From assembly GCA_041567315.1 (NCBI GenBank), contig JBFGCA010000016.1, forward strand, positions 1 to 56,870: a stretch of DNA of 56,870 bases. Reading direction: 5' to 3'. The notes under the pieces were generated by a model. It saw only the letters and a list, made by a program, of their open reading frames with translations. It made no database searches and was not told the DNA's origin. Below, piece after piece: positions 25,057 through 33,959 of the stretch; position 1 is the stretch's first letter, and each line of letters starts with the position of its first letter. This stretch comes from JBFGCA01 sp041567315. GTDB lineage: Bacteria; Acidobacteriota; Thermoanaerobaculia; Multivoradales; JAHEKO01. The position numbers and the translations under genes were made by a program.

Positions 25057-26271
25057 TTACCGGGCGCGGCGGGCGAGAAACAGAAGCACGAGCCGTCCCC
25101 ATATGCCCAGTCTTGGGGGTACGCCGATCAGGCGGGCGCCGAGCTTCTCGGCGCGGGCCAGCAGGCGGAGCGCGGCCCGGCGGTGGAACTCGGCGGCGGC
25201 GCGGTACGTCGCGGGGAGCTGGGTGAGTGAGTCGGCCGCGTCGGCCAGGAGGGGACGTAGCCGGCGACACTCGCGGCGGACGGCTCGATCGAGCGACTGA
25301 GCCTCCGACTCGGACGCCCTACCCAGCTCTTCCAGGGCCGCACCCGATCTCAACGCCGGAGCGGACTTGCCGGCTACTCCCACAACCGCCGGGTCTTCGG
25401 CCGACGGAGACGGTTTCGACCAAGATTCCGGCAGCTCGTCGGCCCCCAGCTGTGCCCGGTGGCGACGCAGGTCGTCGCCGAGGTCTTGGAGACTGCGAAC
25501 CCGGATGACTGCGCCGGCGGCCACCGCCAGACGCAGGAGTGATTCGGACGGCAAAGCTGGCTCGGCGGAGACCGGTGCCGGGTCGCCGGGCTCCGCCGCC
25601 ACCCGCGTCGGCAGCGCCACGGGCAGCCGTTGCGATGCCGGCGCCGAGGCGGATTCGTCGGACGCGCCCTCTCTTTGGGGCTCTGCCGGCGGCAGCAGGG
25701 CCCTCAATAGGGCGCCGCCGAGCGCTTCGGCCTCGCCGGCGGCCGCCGCGGCGGTGGCGGGGCGGCGGACGGTAGCTCGGTGGCGAGCGGCGCGCAGCAG
25801 GTCGTCGAGGCCGTCGCGGTTCCACGGCGCCCGGCGCTCTTCGGCGGCCATCACCAGGAAGACGGGCTGGGCCGGGGGGTTGCCGTCGAGGGCGGCCTCG
25901 AGGTCGAAATCCCAGCGGTTGAGCTGGGCGAGGCGCTCGCCATCGAGACCGCTCTGGCGGGCGAAATCGAAGAGAGTGAGGGCGAAGGCGGTGAGCGCCT
26001 GGACGCGGCGGCGCTCGGGCGGCGGCAGCAGCATCAAGGCCGGGGCGAAGTCGCGCAGGGCGTGGCGGGCGACCTCGGCGCAGATCGCCGCGGCGCGCTC
26101 GGGGTCGAGGTCGCGGGCCGGGGCCAGCAGCTGGTCGGCCAGCCGGCTGTGGCGGCTGCCGGCCAGGGCGTCGGCCCGCCAGGTGGGGTCGTCGGGATGC
26201 TCGCCGCGGACCCTTTCGACCGGCACGGGGGCGACGCCACGGCCGGCGGGGGAATCGGGACGGTGCCTCAC
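25057..26271 (-). CDS. Diverged squalene/phytoene-synthase-like protein
   Basis: 404 aa. ALRDFAPALMLLPPPERRRVQALTAFALTLFDFAR, then WDFDLEAALDGNPPAQPVF, matches the N-terminal helices of trans-isoprenyl diphosphate synthases of the HpnC/HpnD type, and LQDLGDDLRRHRAQLGADELP matches their second Asp-rich motif (usual form DxxxD with LP.DEL). The first Asp motif (usually DDxxD) reads FDFAR, with an acidic residue lost. Two long Ala/Ser/Pro-rich inserts (about 25560-25690 and 25320-25450) have weaker codon bias. GTG at 26271 overlaps the upstream GT2 stop by four bases; the frame stays open upstream but only as antisense shadow. Possibly a non-catalytic or altered homologue in terpenoid or hopanoid metabolism. 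Confidence 0.6.
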   Translation of the reverse strand: MRHRPDSPAGRGVAPVPVERVRGEHPDDPTWRADALAGSRHSRLADQLLAPARDLDPERAAAICAEVARHALRDFAPALMLLPPPERRRVQALTAFALTLFDFARQSGLDGERLAQLNRWDFDLEAALDGNPPAQPVFLVMAAEERRAPWNRDGLDDLLRAARHRATVRRPATAAAAAGEAEALGGALLRALLPPAEPQREGASDESASAPASQRLPVALPTRVAAEPGDPAPVSAEPALPSESLLRLAVAAGAVIRVRSLQDLGDDLRRHRAQLGADELPESWSKPSPSAEDPAVVGVAGKSAPALRSGAALEELGRASESEAQSLDRAVRRECRRLRPLLADAADSLTQLPATYRAAAEFHRRAALRLLARAEKLGARLIGVPPRLGIWGRLVLLFLARRAR

Positions 26272-26981
26272 CGGCGCCTCAGCCGCAGACGGAGGACGTC
26301 GCGGAACATGCGCAGCGAATCGGATACGGGGTGGACGGTGGAGCGCGGCGAGTTGTGCCAGGTGACGCCGACCTCGACTACCCGGTGGCCGGCCCGGCGG
26401 GCGGCGCGGGCCAGCTCGACGTCCCAGGCGAAGCCGTCGACCCGGAGATCGGCGAAGAGCGGGCGGGCCACGGCGCCGTCGAGCAGCTTGAAGCCGCACT
26501 GGGTGTCGCGCAGCTCGACCAGGCGCAGCGACCGCAGCAGCAGGTTGAAGGTCTTGCCCATCAGTTCGCGGAAGAGCGGCTGGCGACGGGTGATCCGGGC
26601 CCCGCCCGCCGCCCGGCTGCCAAAGACGAGCGGCGCCTCGGCGGCCCTGGCCTCCAGCCGCTCGAGGTCCTCGATCGGGGTCGACAGGTCGGCGTCGCTG
26701 ATCAGGACGCGGGCGCCGCGGCTGGCCAGGACGCCGTGACGCACGGCGGCGCCCTTGCCCCGATTGGCGCCGAGCCGCAGGGTGCGGACGCCCCGGCCGG
26801 CGAACCCGCCGGCCACTGCGGCGGTGCGGTCGCGGCTGCCGTCGTCGACCACCAGCACCTCCCAGCTCCCCGGCCGCGCCTCGAGGTAGTCCACGATCCG
26901 CTCCAGGGTCGGCCCCAGCCGATCCTCCTCGTTGAAGGCGGGCACCACGACCGCCAGGTCGACCGGCGTCGCCTCGGTCAC
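26268..26981 (-). CDS. GT2 glycosyltransferase (polyprenyl-phosphate sugar transferase type)
   Basis: 237 aa, soluble GT-A fold. VDLAVVVPAFNEEDRLGPTLERI opens the domain; VLVVDDGSRDRTAAVA and LISDADLSTPIEDLERL supply the nucleotide and DxD-type metal sites; LRLGANRGKGAAVRHGVL and DTQCGFKLLDGAVARPLFADLRVDGFAWDVEL match dolichyl-phosphate beta-glucosyltransferase-like enzymes. No C-terminal membrane helices. It lies between the M24 peptidase (17-bp gap) and the synthase-like gene (overlap), so a sugar-phosphate polyprenol product is plausible given an isoprenoid-synthase-like neighbour; this link is inference. Confidence 0.9.
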   Translation of the reverse strand: MTEATPVDLAVVVPAFNEEDRLGPTLERIVDYLEARPGSWEVLVVDDGSRDRTAAVAGGFAGRGVRTLRLGANRGKGAAVRHGVLASRGARVLISDADLSTPIEDLERLEARAAEAPLVFGSRAAGGARITRRQPLFRELMGKTFNLLLRSLRLVELRDTQCGFKLLDGAVARPLFADLRVDGFAWDVELARAARRAGHRVVEVGVTWHNSPRSTVHPVSDSLRMFRDVLRLRLRRR

Positions 26982-26998
26982 GGCCCGTGCGCCGCCTT

Positions 26999-28186
26999 TC
27001 AGTCCAGCAGCCGGAGCAGCTCGCGCTGGGGCTCGCCGCCGGTCACTTCCACCCCGTCGGGGGTGAGGGCGACGTTGATCTCGCTGCGCACCCCGAACTC
27101 ACCGGTCAGGTAGACGCCGGGCTCGATCGAGAAGCCGGTCATCGGAGCGAGCGGCCGGCGGTCGTGGGTCTCGAGGTTGTCCATGTTGGCGCCGTGGCCG
27201 TGGTCCTGGACCCCTATCGAGTGGCCGGTGCGGTGGATGAAGCGCTCACCGTAGCCGGCGGCGGCGATCACCGCGCGGGTGGCGTCGTCGACCTCGTAGC
27301 CGCGCACGACGGCGCCGGGGTAGCGGCTGCGGACCAGCTCGAGGCCGGCGTCGCGGGCCGCCGCCACCACTTCGAACACCTGCTGGTGGCGCTCGCCGGG
27401 CCGCGCCGCGCACACCCCGCACCAGGTGATGTCGGCGTAGACGCTGGTCGGCCGCTTTTCCTTGGCCCACAGGTCGATCAGCAGGAAGTCCCCGCGGCGG
27501 ATCGGGCTGGTGCGCTGGGCGTCGGGCTGGTAGTGGGGGTCGGCGCTGTTGGCGTTGACGCCGACGATCGGCGGCGACTCGGCCCACAGCCCGGCGCGCT
27601 CGAAGTTCTCGAGGATGAACTGCTGGACGGCGTGCTCGTCGATCTCGGCGCCGTCGCGCAGGACGCTCCCGACGCGGGCGAAGGCGGCGTGGACGATCTC
27701 GTGGAGCAGGGTCGAGGCGCGGCGGTGGCCGGCCAGCTGCTCGTCGTTCCAGGTGGCCGCGAACTGCTGGACCAGCTCGGCCGAGGAGACCAGCTCGACC
27801 CCGCCGTCGCGGAGCAGCTCGGCGGTGCCGGCGTCGAGCCGCGAGATCGAGGGCAGCTCGTTCTGCGGGCTGTACTGGGCGGCCAGCCGTCCGATCCCCG
27901 ACACCAGCCGGCCGAGGCCGTCGGCGTGCTGGCGCCAGGTCAGGTAGCGGGCGGTCTCCCCGGGCAGGTGGTCGAGCATCGCCGGCTCCAGCTGGTGCAC
28001 CAGCTTGAGCGGCCCGCCCTCCCGCCGCACCAGGTAGTAGCAGCGCCGGGTGACGAGCTGGTCCTCGGGCAGACCGAGCAGCTCGAGGCTGATCGGGTCG
28101 TTGTGCTGGAAGCAGGCGAACAGCCAGCCGTCGAGCTCGGCTTCGGCCAGGGCCTGGCGGATTTCGGGAAGGCGCTCGGCGAGCAT
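26999..28186 (-). CDS. M24-family metallopeptidase (Xaa-Pro aminopeptidase-like)
   Basis: 395 aa. An N-terminal creatinase-like region (about 1-150) precedes the pita-bread catalytic domain, where the five metal ligands can be picked out: Asp in LLIDLWAK, Asp in YADITW, His in HRTGHSIG, Glu in FSIEPGVY and Glu in RSEINV. I chose the ATG at 28186 (MLAERLPEIRQ); the frame continues 34 codons further, through an AT-rich stretch (about 28233-28268) that looks like promoter DNA and not coding sequence. First gene of a minus-strand operon with the GT2 and synthase-like genes. Cleaves N-terminal residues next to proline in related proteins. Confidence 0.9.
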   Translation of the reverse strand: MLAERLPEIRQALAEAELDGWLFACFQHNDPISLELLGLPEDQLVTRRCYYLVRREGGPLKLVHQLEPAMLDHLPGETARYLTWRQHADGLGRLVSGIGRLAAQYSPQNELPSISRLDAGTAELLRDGGVELVSSAELVQQFAATWNDEQLAGHRRASTLLHEIVHAAFARVGSVLRDGAEIDEHAVQQFILENFERAGLWAESPPIVGVNANSADPHYQPDAQRTSPIRRGDFLLIDLWAKEKRPTSVYADITWCGVCAARPGERHQQVFEVVAAARDAGLELVRSRYPGAVVRGYEVDDATRAVIAAAGYGERFIHRTGHSIGVQDHGHGANMDNLETHDRRPLAPMTGFSIEPGVYLTGEFGVRSEINVALTPDGVEVTGGEPQRELLRLLD

Positions 28187-28328
28187 TGCGAATCGTGATC
28201 CTATCGCACGGTCGGCCGGCGGCCTCGTTTGTAGTAAACTCCACCAAGTAGGGCACTTAACTTTACCCGCGCCTGTGGAAACTTCCACTCGCAGCCCACG
28301 GCCGGGGGTCTAGACTAGAGAACCGCCG

Positions 28329-29369
28329 ATGGGCAACCTGCACCGGATCAAGAAGCGGATGGTCCGCGACGCCATCGCGGAGAACATCCTCACGCTCCGC
28401 AATCGCCGGCCCGATCGTCGGCGTGACCGCGGCCGCCGGGTCGCGCTGACGGTGGCCCGGGTGGGTTTCCTGCTCGGGCTGCCGGCGGCGCTCTTCGGCT
28501 CCTCCTACCTGCTGTCCAACGTCGCCGACGGCTGGGTGGCGCGCGCCGACCTGGCCTCGGCCTCGCGGCTGGTGCGCGGGCTGGCGGCGTCGCGCCTGGC
28601 GAGCCGCGAGGAGCGCCCGCTCGATCCGTCCTTGACCTTCGCGGCACCCAAGCCGATCGACTCCTCGGTGCTGCCGCTGGCGCTCCACAAGGTGGTGCTC
28701 GACCCCGGTCACGGCGGTCCCAACCGCGGCACCGCGGCGCCCCAGGGAGTGCCGGAGAAGGAGCTGACGCTCGACATCGCGGTGCGGCTGCGGCGGCTGC
28801 TGGAGCGCGACGGTTTCCAGGTGGTGATGACCCGCGAGGACGACCAGGCGCTGTCGCTCAAGGAGCGGGCCGAGATCGCCAACGAGGCGCGCGGCGACAT
28901 CTTCCTTTCGATCCACGTCAACTGGATCTCCAACCGCCGGGTGCGCGGGGTCGAGACCTACTACCTGGGGCCGACCGACGATCCCTACCTGACCGAGCTG
29001 GCGGCCCAGGAAAACCGCGACTCCGGTTACTCGCTGGCCGACTTCCGGGATCTGCTGGAGCGGGTCTACGCCGACGTCCGCCAGGAGGAGTCGCGCGAGC
29101 TGGCCGAGGCGGTGCAGCGCGGTCTCCACGACTCGCTGCGCAAGATCAACCGCGGGGTCGAGAACCGCGGCGTCAAGACCGCGCCGTTCGGGGTCCTCAC
29201 CCGCACCGAGATGCCGGCCATCCTGGCCGAGGTCTCCTGTCTGTCCAACGACCTGGAGGCCAGCCTGCTGGTCCGGCCGTCCTACCGGCAGTTCCTCGCC
29301 GAGGCGCTTTTCCGTGGCGTACAATCCTACGCTCAGGGTCTCACCCGCAACCAGACGATAGGGAGCTGA
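28329..29369 (+). CDS. Membrane-anchored N-acetylmuramoyl-L-alanine amidase (Amidase_3)
   Basis: 346 aa. A basic cytoplasmic N-terminus (about 1-38), one membrane helix (VALTVARVGFLLGLPAALFG, about 38-57), a linker, then the zinc amidase domain: VVLDPGHGG (His128), Glu143 in PEKELTLDIA, His196 in SIHVNWISN, and the catalytic Glu in AILAEVSCLSN. It cuts the amide bond between muramic acid and the stem peptide, in the periplasm. TAGACT at 28311-28316 lies 12 bases before the ATG, suggesting a very short leader. The MamK-like actin gene begins five bases after its stop codon, so the two are very likely cotranscribed. Confidence 0.9.
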   Translation: MGNLHRIKKRMVRDAIAENILTLRNRRPDRRRDRGRRVALTVARVGFLLGLPAALFGSSYLLSNVADGWVARADLASASRLVRGLAASRLASREERPLDPSLTFAAPKPIDSSVLPLALHKVVLDPGHGGPNRGTAAPQGVPEKELTLDIAVRLRRLLERDGFQVVMTREDDQALSLKERAEIANEARGDIFLSIHVNWISNRRVRGVETYYLGPTDDPYLTELAAQENRDSGYSLADFRDLLERVYADVRQEESRELAEAVQRGLHDSLRKINRGVENRGVKTAPFGVLTRTEMPAILAEVSCLSNDLEASLLVRPSYRQFLAEALFRGVQSYAQGLTRNQTIGS

Positions 29370-29373
29370 CTAG

Positions 29374-30420
29374 ATGAGCGAGACGGGTGAAGGCGGCGGC
29401 AAGCCGCGGATCCTCAACGTGGGCGTCGACCTGGGCACCTCGCGGAGCTCGATCTCGGCCTCCAACGGCGAAAAGCACGTCATCGAGAGCTACGTCGGCT
29501 GGCCGGCCGACATGGTGGCCCGCAAGGTCCTCAAGAAAGACGTGCTGATCGGCGCCGAGGCGCTCGAGAACCGCATCATGCTCGACCTCCACCGGCCGCT
29601 CGAGCGCGGGCTGATCAAGGAGGGCTCGGAGAAGGACGCCGCCGCGGTCCGCGAGCTGCTCAAGCACCTGATCTCGCTGGTCGGCCTCGGCGACAAGCGC
29701 GACGGCAGCCAGGTGCGGGCGGTGGTGGGGGTGCCGGCCGAGGCGCTGCGGGTCAACAAACAGCAGCTGCGCAACGCCATGAAGGGCTTTGTCGATTCGC
29801 TGATGATCGTCTCCGAGCCGTTCGCCGTGGCCTACGGTCTCGAGGCGCTGCTCCACGCCCTGGTCATCGACATCGGCGCCGGCACCACCGACTTCTGCGT
29901 GATGAACGGCCGCTACCCGACCGAGGAGGACCAGCGGACCCTGACCACCGCCGGCGACCACGTCGACCAGCAGCTGTCGCAGCTGATCAGCGCCCGCTAC
30001 CCCGACGCCAACTTCTCGGCCCACATGGTGCGCGGCTGGAAGGAGAAGTACTCGTTCGTCGGCGACCCTCCCGAGCCGGTGAAGGTGACCGCCCCGGTGC
30101 GCGGCAAGCCCACCGAGTTCGACGTCACCGAGGAGATGCGCGCCGCCTGCGAGAGCCTGCTGCCGCCGGTGATCGAGACCATGCTCGATCTCATCTCCCG
30201 GGTGGAGCCCGAGTACCAGGCCCGGGTCCGCAACAACGTCATCCTGTCGGGCGGCAGCGGGCTGATCGACGGCCTGGGGGCGGCGCTGCAGGAGGCCCTG
30301 GGCGAGGTCGGCGGCGGGCAGGTGCGGGTGGTCAAGGACCCGGTCTACGTGGGCTCGGACGGCGGCCTGGCGCTGGCCAACGACGCCCCGGCCTCCGACT
30401 GGGAAAAGCTGGCGGCGTAG
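29374..30420 (+). CDS. MamK-like bacterial actin
   Basis: 348 aa, cytoplasmic, of the actin/HSP70 ATPase fold. Phosphate-1 NVGVDLGTSRSS (about 15-26), phosphate-2 VIDIGAGTTDF (about 164-174) and adenosine motif LSGGSGLIDG (about 291-300) are intact. Beyond the common fold, several segments follow magnetosome protein MamK more closely than MreB or ParM as I recall them: ESYVGWPADMVARK, VVGVPAEALRVNKQQLRNAMKGFVD, LMIVSEPFAVAYGLE, and LTTAGDHVDQQL...FSFVG-like. GGGAG lies inside the end of the amidase gene. No other magnetosome gene is present. Probably forms filaments that position something with or near the amidase; that role is inference. Confidence 0.8.
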   Translation: MSETGEGGGKPRILNVGVDLGTSRSSISASNGEKHVIESYVGWPADMVARKVLKKDVLIGAEALENRIMLDLHRPLERGLIKEGSEKDAAAVRELLKHLISLVGLGDKRDGSQVRAVVGVPAEALRVNKQQLRNAMKGFVDSLMIVSEPFAVAYGLEALLHALVIDIGAGTTDFCVMNGRYPTEEDQRTLTTAGDHVDQQLSQLISARYPDANFSAHMVRGWKEKYSFVGDPPEPVKVTAPVRGKPTEFDVTEEMRAACESLLPPVIETMLDLISRVEPEYQARVRNNVILSGGSGLIDGLGAALQEALGEVGGGQVRVVKDPVYVGSDGGLALANDAPASDWEKLAA

Positions 30421-30451
30421 CTCCCGCGGCCGGCCGGCCACGGGCCCAGCG

Positions 30452-32494
30452 ATGAAGCGCGACCAGGCGGCCAAGCGGCTGGCGGAGCTGCGGGCCGAGA
30501 TCCGCCGCCACGACCGGCTCTACTACGTCGAGGACTCGCCGGAGATCTCGGACGAGGCCTACGACCGGCTGTTCACCGAGCTCAAGGATCTCGAGGAGCG
30601 GTTCCCCGAGCTGGTGACCGCCGACTCGCCCACCCAGCGGGTGGCGGGCGAGCCGCTCGAGGCCTTCGAGACGGTGGCGCACGCGGCGCCGATGCTGAGT
30701 CTCGACTCGGGGGCCTCGGAGGAGGCGCTCCGGCGCTTCGACGAGCGGTTGCGCAAGGCGCTGGGCGAGGAGGCCGGGCTGGCGTACGTCCTCGAGCCCA
30801 AGCTCGACGGCGCCTCGATCGAGCTGGTGTACGAGGGCGGCCTGCTGACCGCCGCCGCCACCCGCGGCGACGGGCTGCGCGGCGAGGGGGTGCTGGCCAA
30901 CGTCCGCACCATCCCGGCGGTGCCGCTGGCGCTTGGCGCCGAGCGGCGGCCGGTGCCGCAGTTCGTCTCGCTGCGCGGCGAGGTCATCATGCGGATCGAC
31001 GCCTTCGAGAAGCTCAACGAGCGGCTGCTGGCCGAGGGCGGCGTGCCGTTCGCCAACCCCCGCAACGCCGCCGCCGGCGCCCTGCGCCAGCTCGACCCGC
31101 GGATCACCGCTTCGCGGCCGCTCGACCTCTACGTCTACGACGTGCTGGCCGCCGACGGCCTGGAGCTGGCCAGCCAGTGGGAGGTGCTCGAGGCGCTCAC
31201 CGACTGGGGGCTCAGGGTCAACGACCTGGTCGAGCGGGCGAGCTCGGTCGAGGAGGTCGTGGCCTACCACCAGCGGCTGCTCGCCGAGCGCGACGACATC
31301 GCCTACGAGATCGACGGCGTGGTGGTCAAGCTCGACGAGCTGGCCGCCCGCGAGCGGCTGGGCTCGACCTCGCATCACCCGCGCTGGGCGTTCGCCTTCA
31401 AGTTCCCGCCCCGCCGCCAGATCACCCGGGTGGTCAAGATCTTCCCCAGCGTCGGCCGCTCGGGGCGGGTGACGCCGGTGGCGATGTTGCGGCCGGTCGA
31501 GCTGGGCGGCGTGACGGTCAGCCGGGCGACGCTCCACAACCGCGAGGAGGTGGCCCGCAAGGACATCCGCGAGGGCGACCGGGTGCGGGTGCAGCGGGCC
31601 GGCGACGTCATCCCGCAGGTGGTCGAGCGCATCGACGAGCCCGGCCGCAAGCGCGGCCCGGTCTTCCGGATGCCCGAGGAGTGCCCGTCGTGCGGCGCGG
31701 CGCTCGAGGTGCGGGGGCCGCTGACCGTCTGCCCTAACGGTCTCGCCTGCCCGGCCCAGCTCGCCGGCCGGCTGGTCCACCTGGGCTCGCGCAACGCGCT
31801 CGACGTCGAGGGGCTGGGCGAGGAGACGGCGCGGCTGCTGGTCCGCGAGGGGCTGGTCCGCGAGCTGCCGGATCTGTTCGAGCTCGAGCCCGAGCAGCTG
31901 GTCGAGTTCGAGGGCTTCGCCGAGAAGTCGGCCGCCAATCTGGTGGAGGGGATCCGTCGCGCCGCCCACGCCGAGCTCGACCGGTTCCTGTTCGCGCTCG
32001 GCATCCCCGAGGTCGGCTCGACGGTGGCGCGGGCGCTGGCCCGGCACTTCGGCAGCCTGGCGGCGTTCCGCGAAGCCGGCCAGGAGCAGCTCGAGGAGGT
32101 GGCCGGGGTCGGCCCCAAGATGGCCGAGCAGATCACCGCCTTCTTCCGCGACGAGGGCAACGCCGCGCTCCTCGACCGGCTCCTGGCCGGCAGGGTCGAG
32201 CTGATCGAGCCGGGGCCGCCGCCGGCCCGCGAGGCCCCGCCCTCGAGCGAGCTCGCGGGCAAGAAGTTCGTGCTCACCGGCGGTCTCGAGAAGCTGACCC
32301 GCGAGCGTGCCCAGGAGCTGCTCGACGAGCTGGGCGCCCAGGTCACCTCTGCGGTCTCCCGCCGCACCGACTACGTGGTCGCCGGCGAGTCGCCCGGCTC
32401 GAAGCTAGCCAAGGCCCGCGAGCTCGAGATCCCGGTGCTCGACGAGCAGGCCTTCCTCGCCCTGCTCCGCGAGCACGGGGCCGAGGTCGGCTAG
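30452..32494 (+). CDS. ligA: NAD(+)-dependent DNA ligase
   Basis: 680 aa, the usual length. Domain Ia with HDRLYYVEDSPEISDEAYD (about 20-38), the adenylation site EPKLDG with Lys117, an OB-fold region, a four-cysteine zinc finger (CPSCGAAL...TVCPNGLACPAQL), helix-hairpin-helix repeats (about 480-590) and a C-terminal BRCT domain (about 600-680). It seals nicks between Okazaki fragments with NAD(+) as cofactor. The ATG at 30452 starts 31 bases after the MamK-like gene. Its TAG stop interlocks with the TAG of the convergent GGDEF gene in a shared CTAG (32491-32494). Confidence 0.97.
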   Translation: MKRDQAAKRLAELRAEIRRHDRLYYVEDSPEISDEAYDRLFTELKDLEERFPELVTADSPTQRVAGEPLEAFETVAHAAPMLSLDSGASEEALRRFDERLRKALGEEAGLAYVLEPKLDGASIELVYEGGLLTAAATRGDGLRGEGVLANVRTIPAVPLALGAERRPVPQFVSLRGEVIMRIDAFEKLNERLLAEGGVPFANPRNAAAGALRQLDPRITASRPLDLYVYDVLAADGLELASQWEVLEALTDWGLRVNDLVERASSVEEVVAYHQRLLAERDDIAYEIDGVVVKLDELAARERLGSTSHHPRWAFAFKFPPRRQITRVVKIFPSVGRSGRVTPVAMLRPVELGGVTVSRATLHNREEVARKDIREGDRVRVQRAGDVIPQVVERIDEPGRKRGPVFRMPEECPSCGAALEVRGPLTVCPNGLACPAQLAGRLVHLGSRNALDVEGLGEETARLLVREGLVRELPDLFELEPEQLVEFEGFAEKSAANLVEGIRRAAHAELDRFLFALGIPEVGSTVARALARHFGSLAAFREAGQEQLEEVAGVGPKMAEQITAFFRDEGNAALLDRLLAGRVELIEPGPPPAREAPPSSELAGKKFVLTGGLEKLTRERAQELLDELGAQVTSAVSRRTDYVVAGESPGSKLAKARELEIPVLDEQAFLALLREHGAEVG

Positions 32495-33840
32495 CCCGGG
32501 TCCGGCGCGGCGGGGGGCGGCCCGGGGACCGGCTCCGGTCCGGTCTCCTCGCTGCCGATCACCCGGTTGCGGCCGCTCCGCTTGCCGAAGTAGAGGCGGC
32601 GGTCGGCGAGCCGGATCAGCTCCTCGGTGCCGGGCGCCTCGTCGGGGAAGCTGGCGATGCCGACCGTCGTGGTCACCCGGTGCCCGGCGCCGGCCGGCGC
32701 CTTGGGAGCGGCCTCGACGACCAGCCGGCGATGCAGCCGCTCGGCGACCTTGCGGGCCCCGCGGGCCCCGAGGTCGGGCAGCACCAGGGCCATCTCCTCG
32801 CCGCCGATCCGGCAGGCCGCGTCGCCGCTCCGCAGGTCGTCCAGCAGCACCGCGGCCAGCTCCCGCAGCACCCGGTCGCCGGCCTGGTGTCCGAAGCGGT
32901 CGTTGACCTGTTTGAAGCGGTCGACGTCGATCAGCAACAAACTGAGCGGCCGCCCGCCACGCCGGGAGCGCTCGAGCTCGAGCGGCAGCAGCTCGTCGAA
33001 GAAGCCGCGGTTGAAGAGACCGGTCAGCGGATCGCGGACCATCCGCCGCCGCAGCTCCTCGTACTTCTGCCGGTAGGTCAGCAGGTGGAAGACGTCGCGG
33101 GTCTCGGCGTCGACCAGCTCGGCCTCGAGCTCGGGGCCCCGGAACAGCCGCAGGTAGGCCCACAGCACGGCCGAGAAGAAGAGCGCCGCCAGTGCCTTGC
33201 CGGCCAGCCCCGACAGCAGGATCGCCACGTAGTCGGGGCTGCCCAGGAAGCTGCCGGTGGTGAACACCAGGCTGTCCAGAATCAGCACCCCGCACATGGC
33301 GCCGAAGACCCGCAGGAAGAACAGCCGGGGCAGCAGGTGGCTGAGCGCCTCGTAGAGCACGATGATGGCGACGACGTCGAGCAGCAGCGCCAGCGTGCCC
33401 ACCGCCATCACCCGGACGTCGAGGAAGAACAGCTCGCGGGGCAGCTCGAGCAGGTTGCGGCTGGCCGGGCTGTCGAGATGCAGCGCGAAGAGCGAGGTCA
33501 GCGAGACCAGCGCCAGGTTGGCGATCACCAGCCCATAGACCAGGCGTCGGGCGGCGATCGCGTCCTCGCGGATGTAGACCAGCAGGACCGCGAACAGACC
33601 GGAGCTGAACAGCACCGCCGAGCCGGGACTGATCAGCAGCCCGGGCGCCAGCTCGACGTAGATCGACAGCGCCAGGACCACCTGCAGGTACTGGAAGGCG
33701 CCGATCGAGATGTAGAGCGGCGACAGTCCGAGGCGGTGCCGGAGCCGGAACAGGAAGAGCAGCAGCGCCGCCAGCAGGACGGCCTCGGCTCCGAGGAGCC
33801 GCAGATCGCGGAGCGACCAGGCCAGGGGCGCGATTTCCAT
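32491..33840 (-). CDS. Membrane diguanylate cyclase, variant GGEEM motif with I-site
   Basis: 449 aa. Seven or eight hydrophobic helices span about residues 10-240, then a GGDEF domain: DPLTGLFNRGFF, DVDRFKQVNDRFGH (metal/substrate region) and the active-site loop RIGGEEM (codons at 32791-32805), with Met where Phe is expected. RSGD lies five residues before the loop and matches the RxxD inhibitory c-di-GMP site. Likely makes cyclic di-GMP, but the Met variant needs testing. The membrane part recalls VUT/YhhQ-type helices, a weak call. Divergent to PolX and convergent to ligA, with overlapping stop codons. Pro-rich tail of about 20 residues. Confidence 0.88.
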   Translation of the reverse strand: MEIAPLAWSLRDLRLLGAEAVLLAALLLFLFRLRHRLGLSPLYISIGAFQYLQVVLALSIYVELAPGLLISPGSAVLFSSGLFAVLLVYIREDAIAARRLVYGLVIANLALVSLTSLFALHLDSPASRNLLELPRELFFLDVRVMAVGTLALLLDVVAIIVLYEALSHLLPRLFFLRVFGAMCGVLILDSLVFTTGSFLGSPDYVAILLSGLAGKALAALFFSAVLWAYLRLFRGPELEAELVDAETRDVFHLLTYRQKYEELRRRMVRDPLTGLFNRGFFDELLPLELERSRRGGRPLSLLLIDVDRFKQVNDRFGHQAGDRVLRELAAVLLDDLRSGDAACRIGGEEMALVLPDLGARGARKVAERLHRRLVVEAAPKAPAGAGHRVTTTVGIASFPDEAPGTEELIRLADRRLYFGKRSGRNRVIGSEETGPEPVPGPPPAAPDPG

Positions 33841-33959
33841 GTCAGTCCCCGCGCCCTGTCGGCAGACCGGCGACCGTGCCGGGCACGGGGCGGGGTGGAG
33901 GGAGGACCCCGCGATCGCCGGCCCGATTGTACTCGCTCGGCTACACTTCGGTGCCGCCG

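Noticed and set aside
26271..26499. N-terminal extension of the synthase-like frame beyond 26271
   Set aside because: Antisense overlap with the GT2 coding sequence on the same strand in another frame, Arg/Pro-rich shadow sequence; the GTGA overlap at 26271 gives a normal coupled start.
29374..30420. Magnetosome gene island
   Set aside because: No mamA, mamB, mamE, mamM or related gene accompanies the MamK-like gene; neighbours are an amidase and ligA. Only the actin homology holds.
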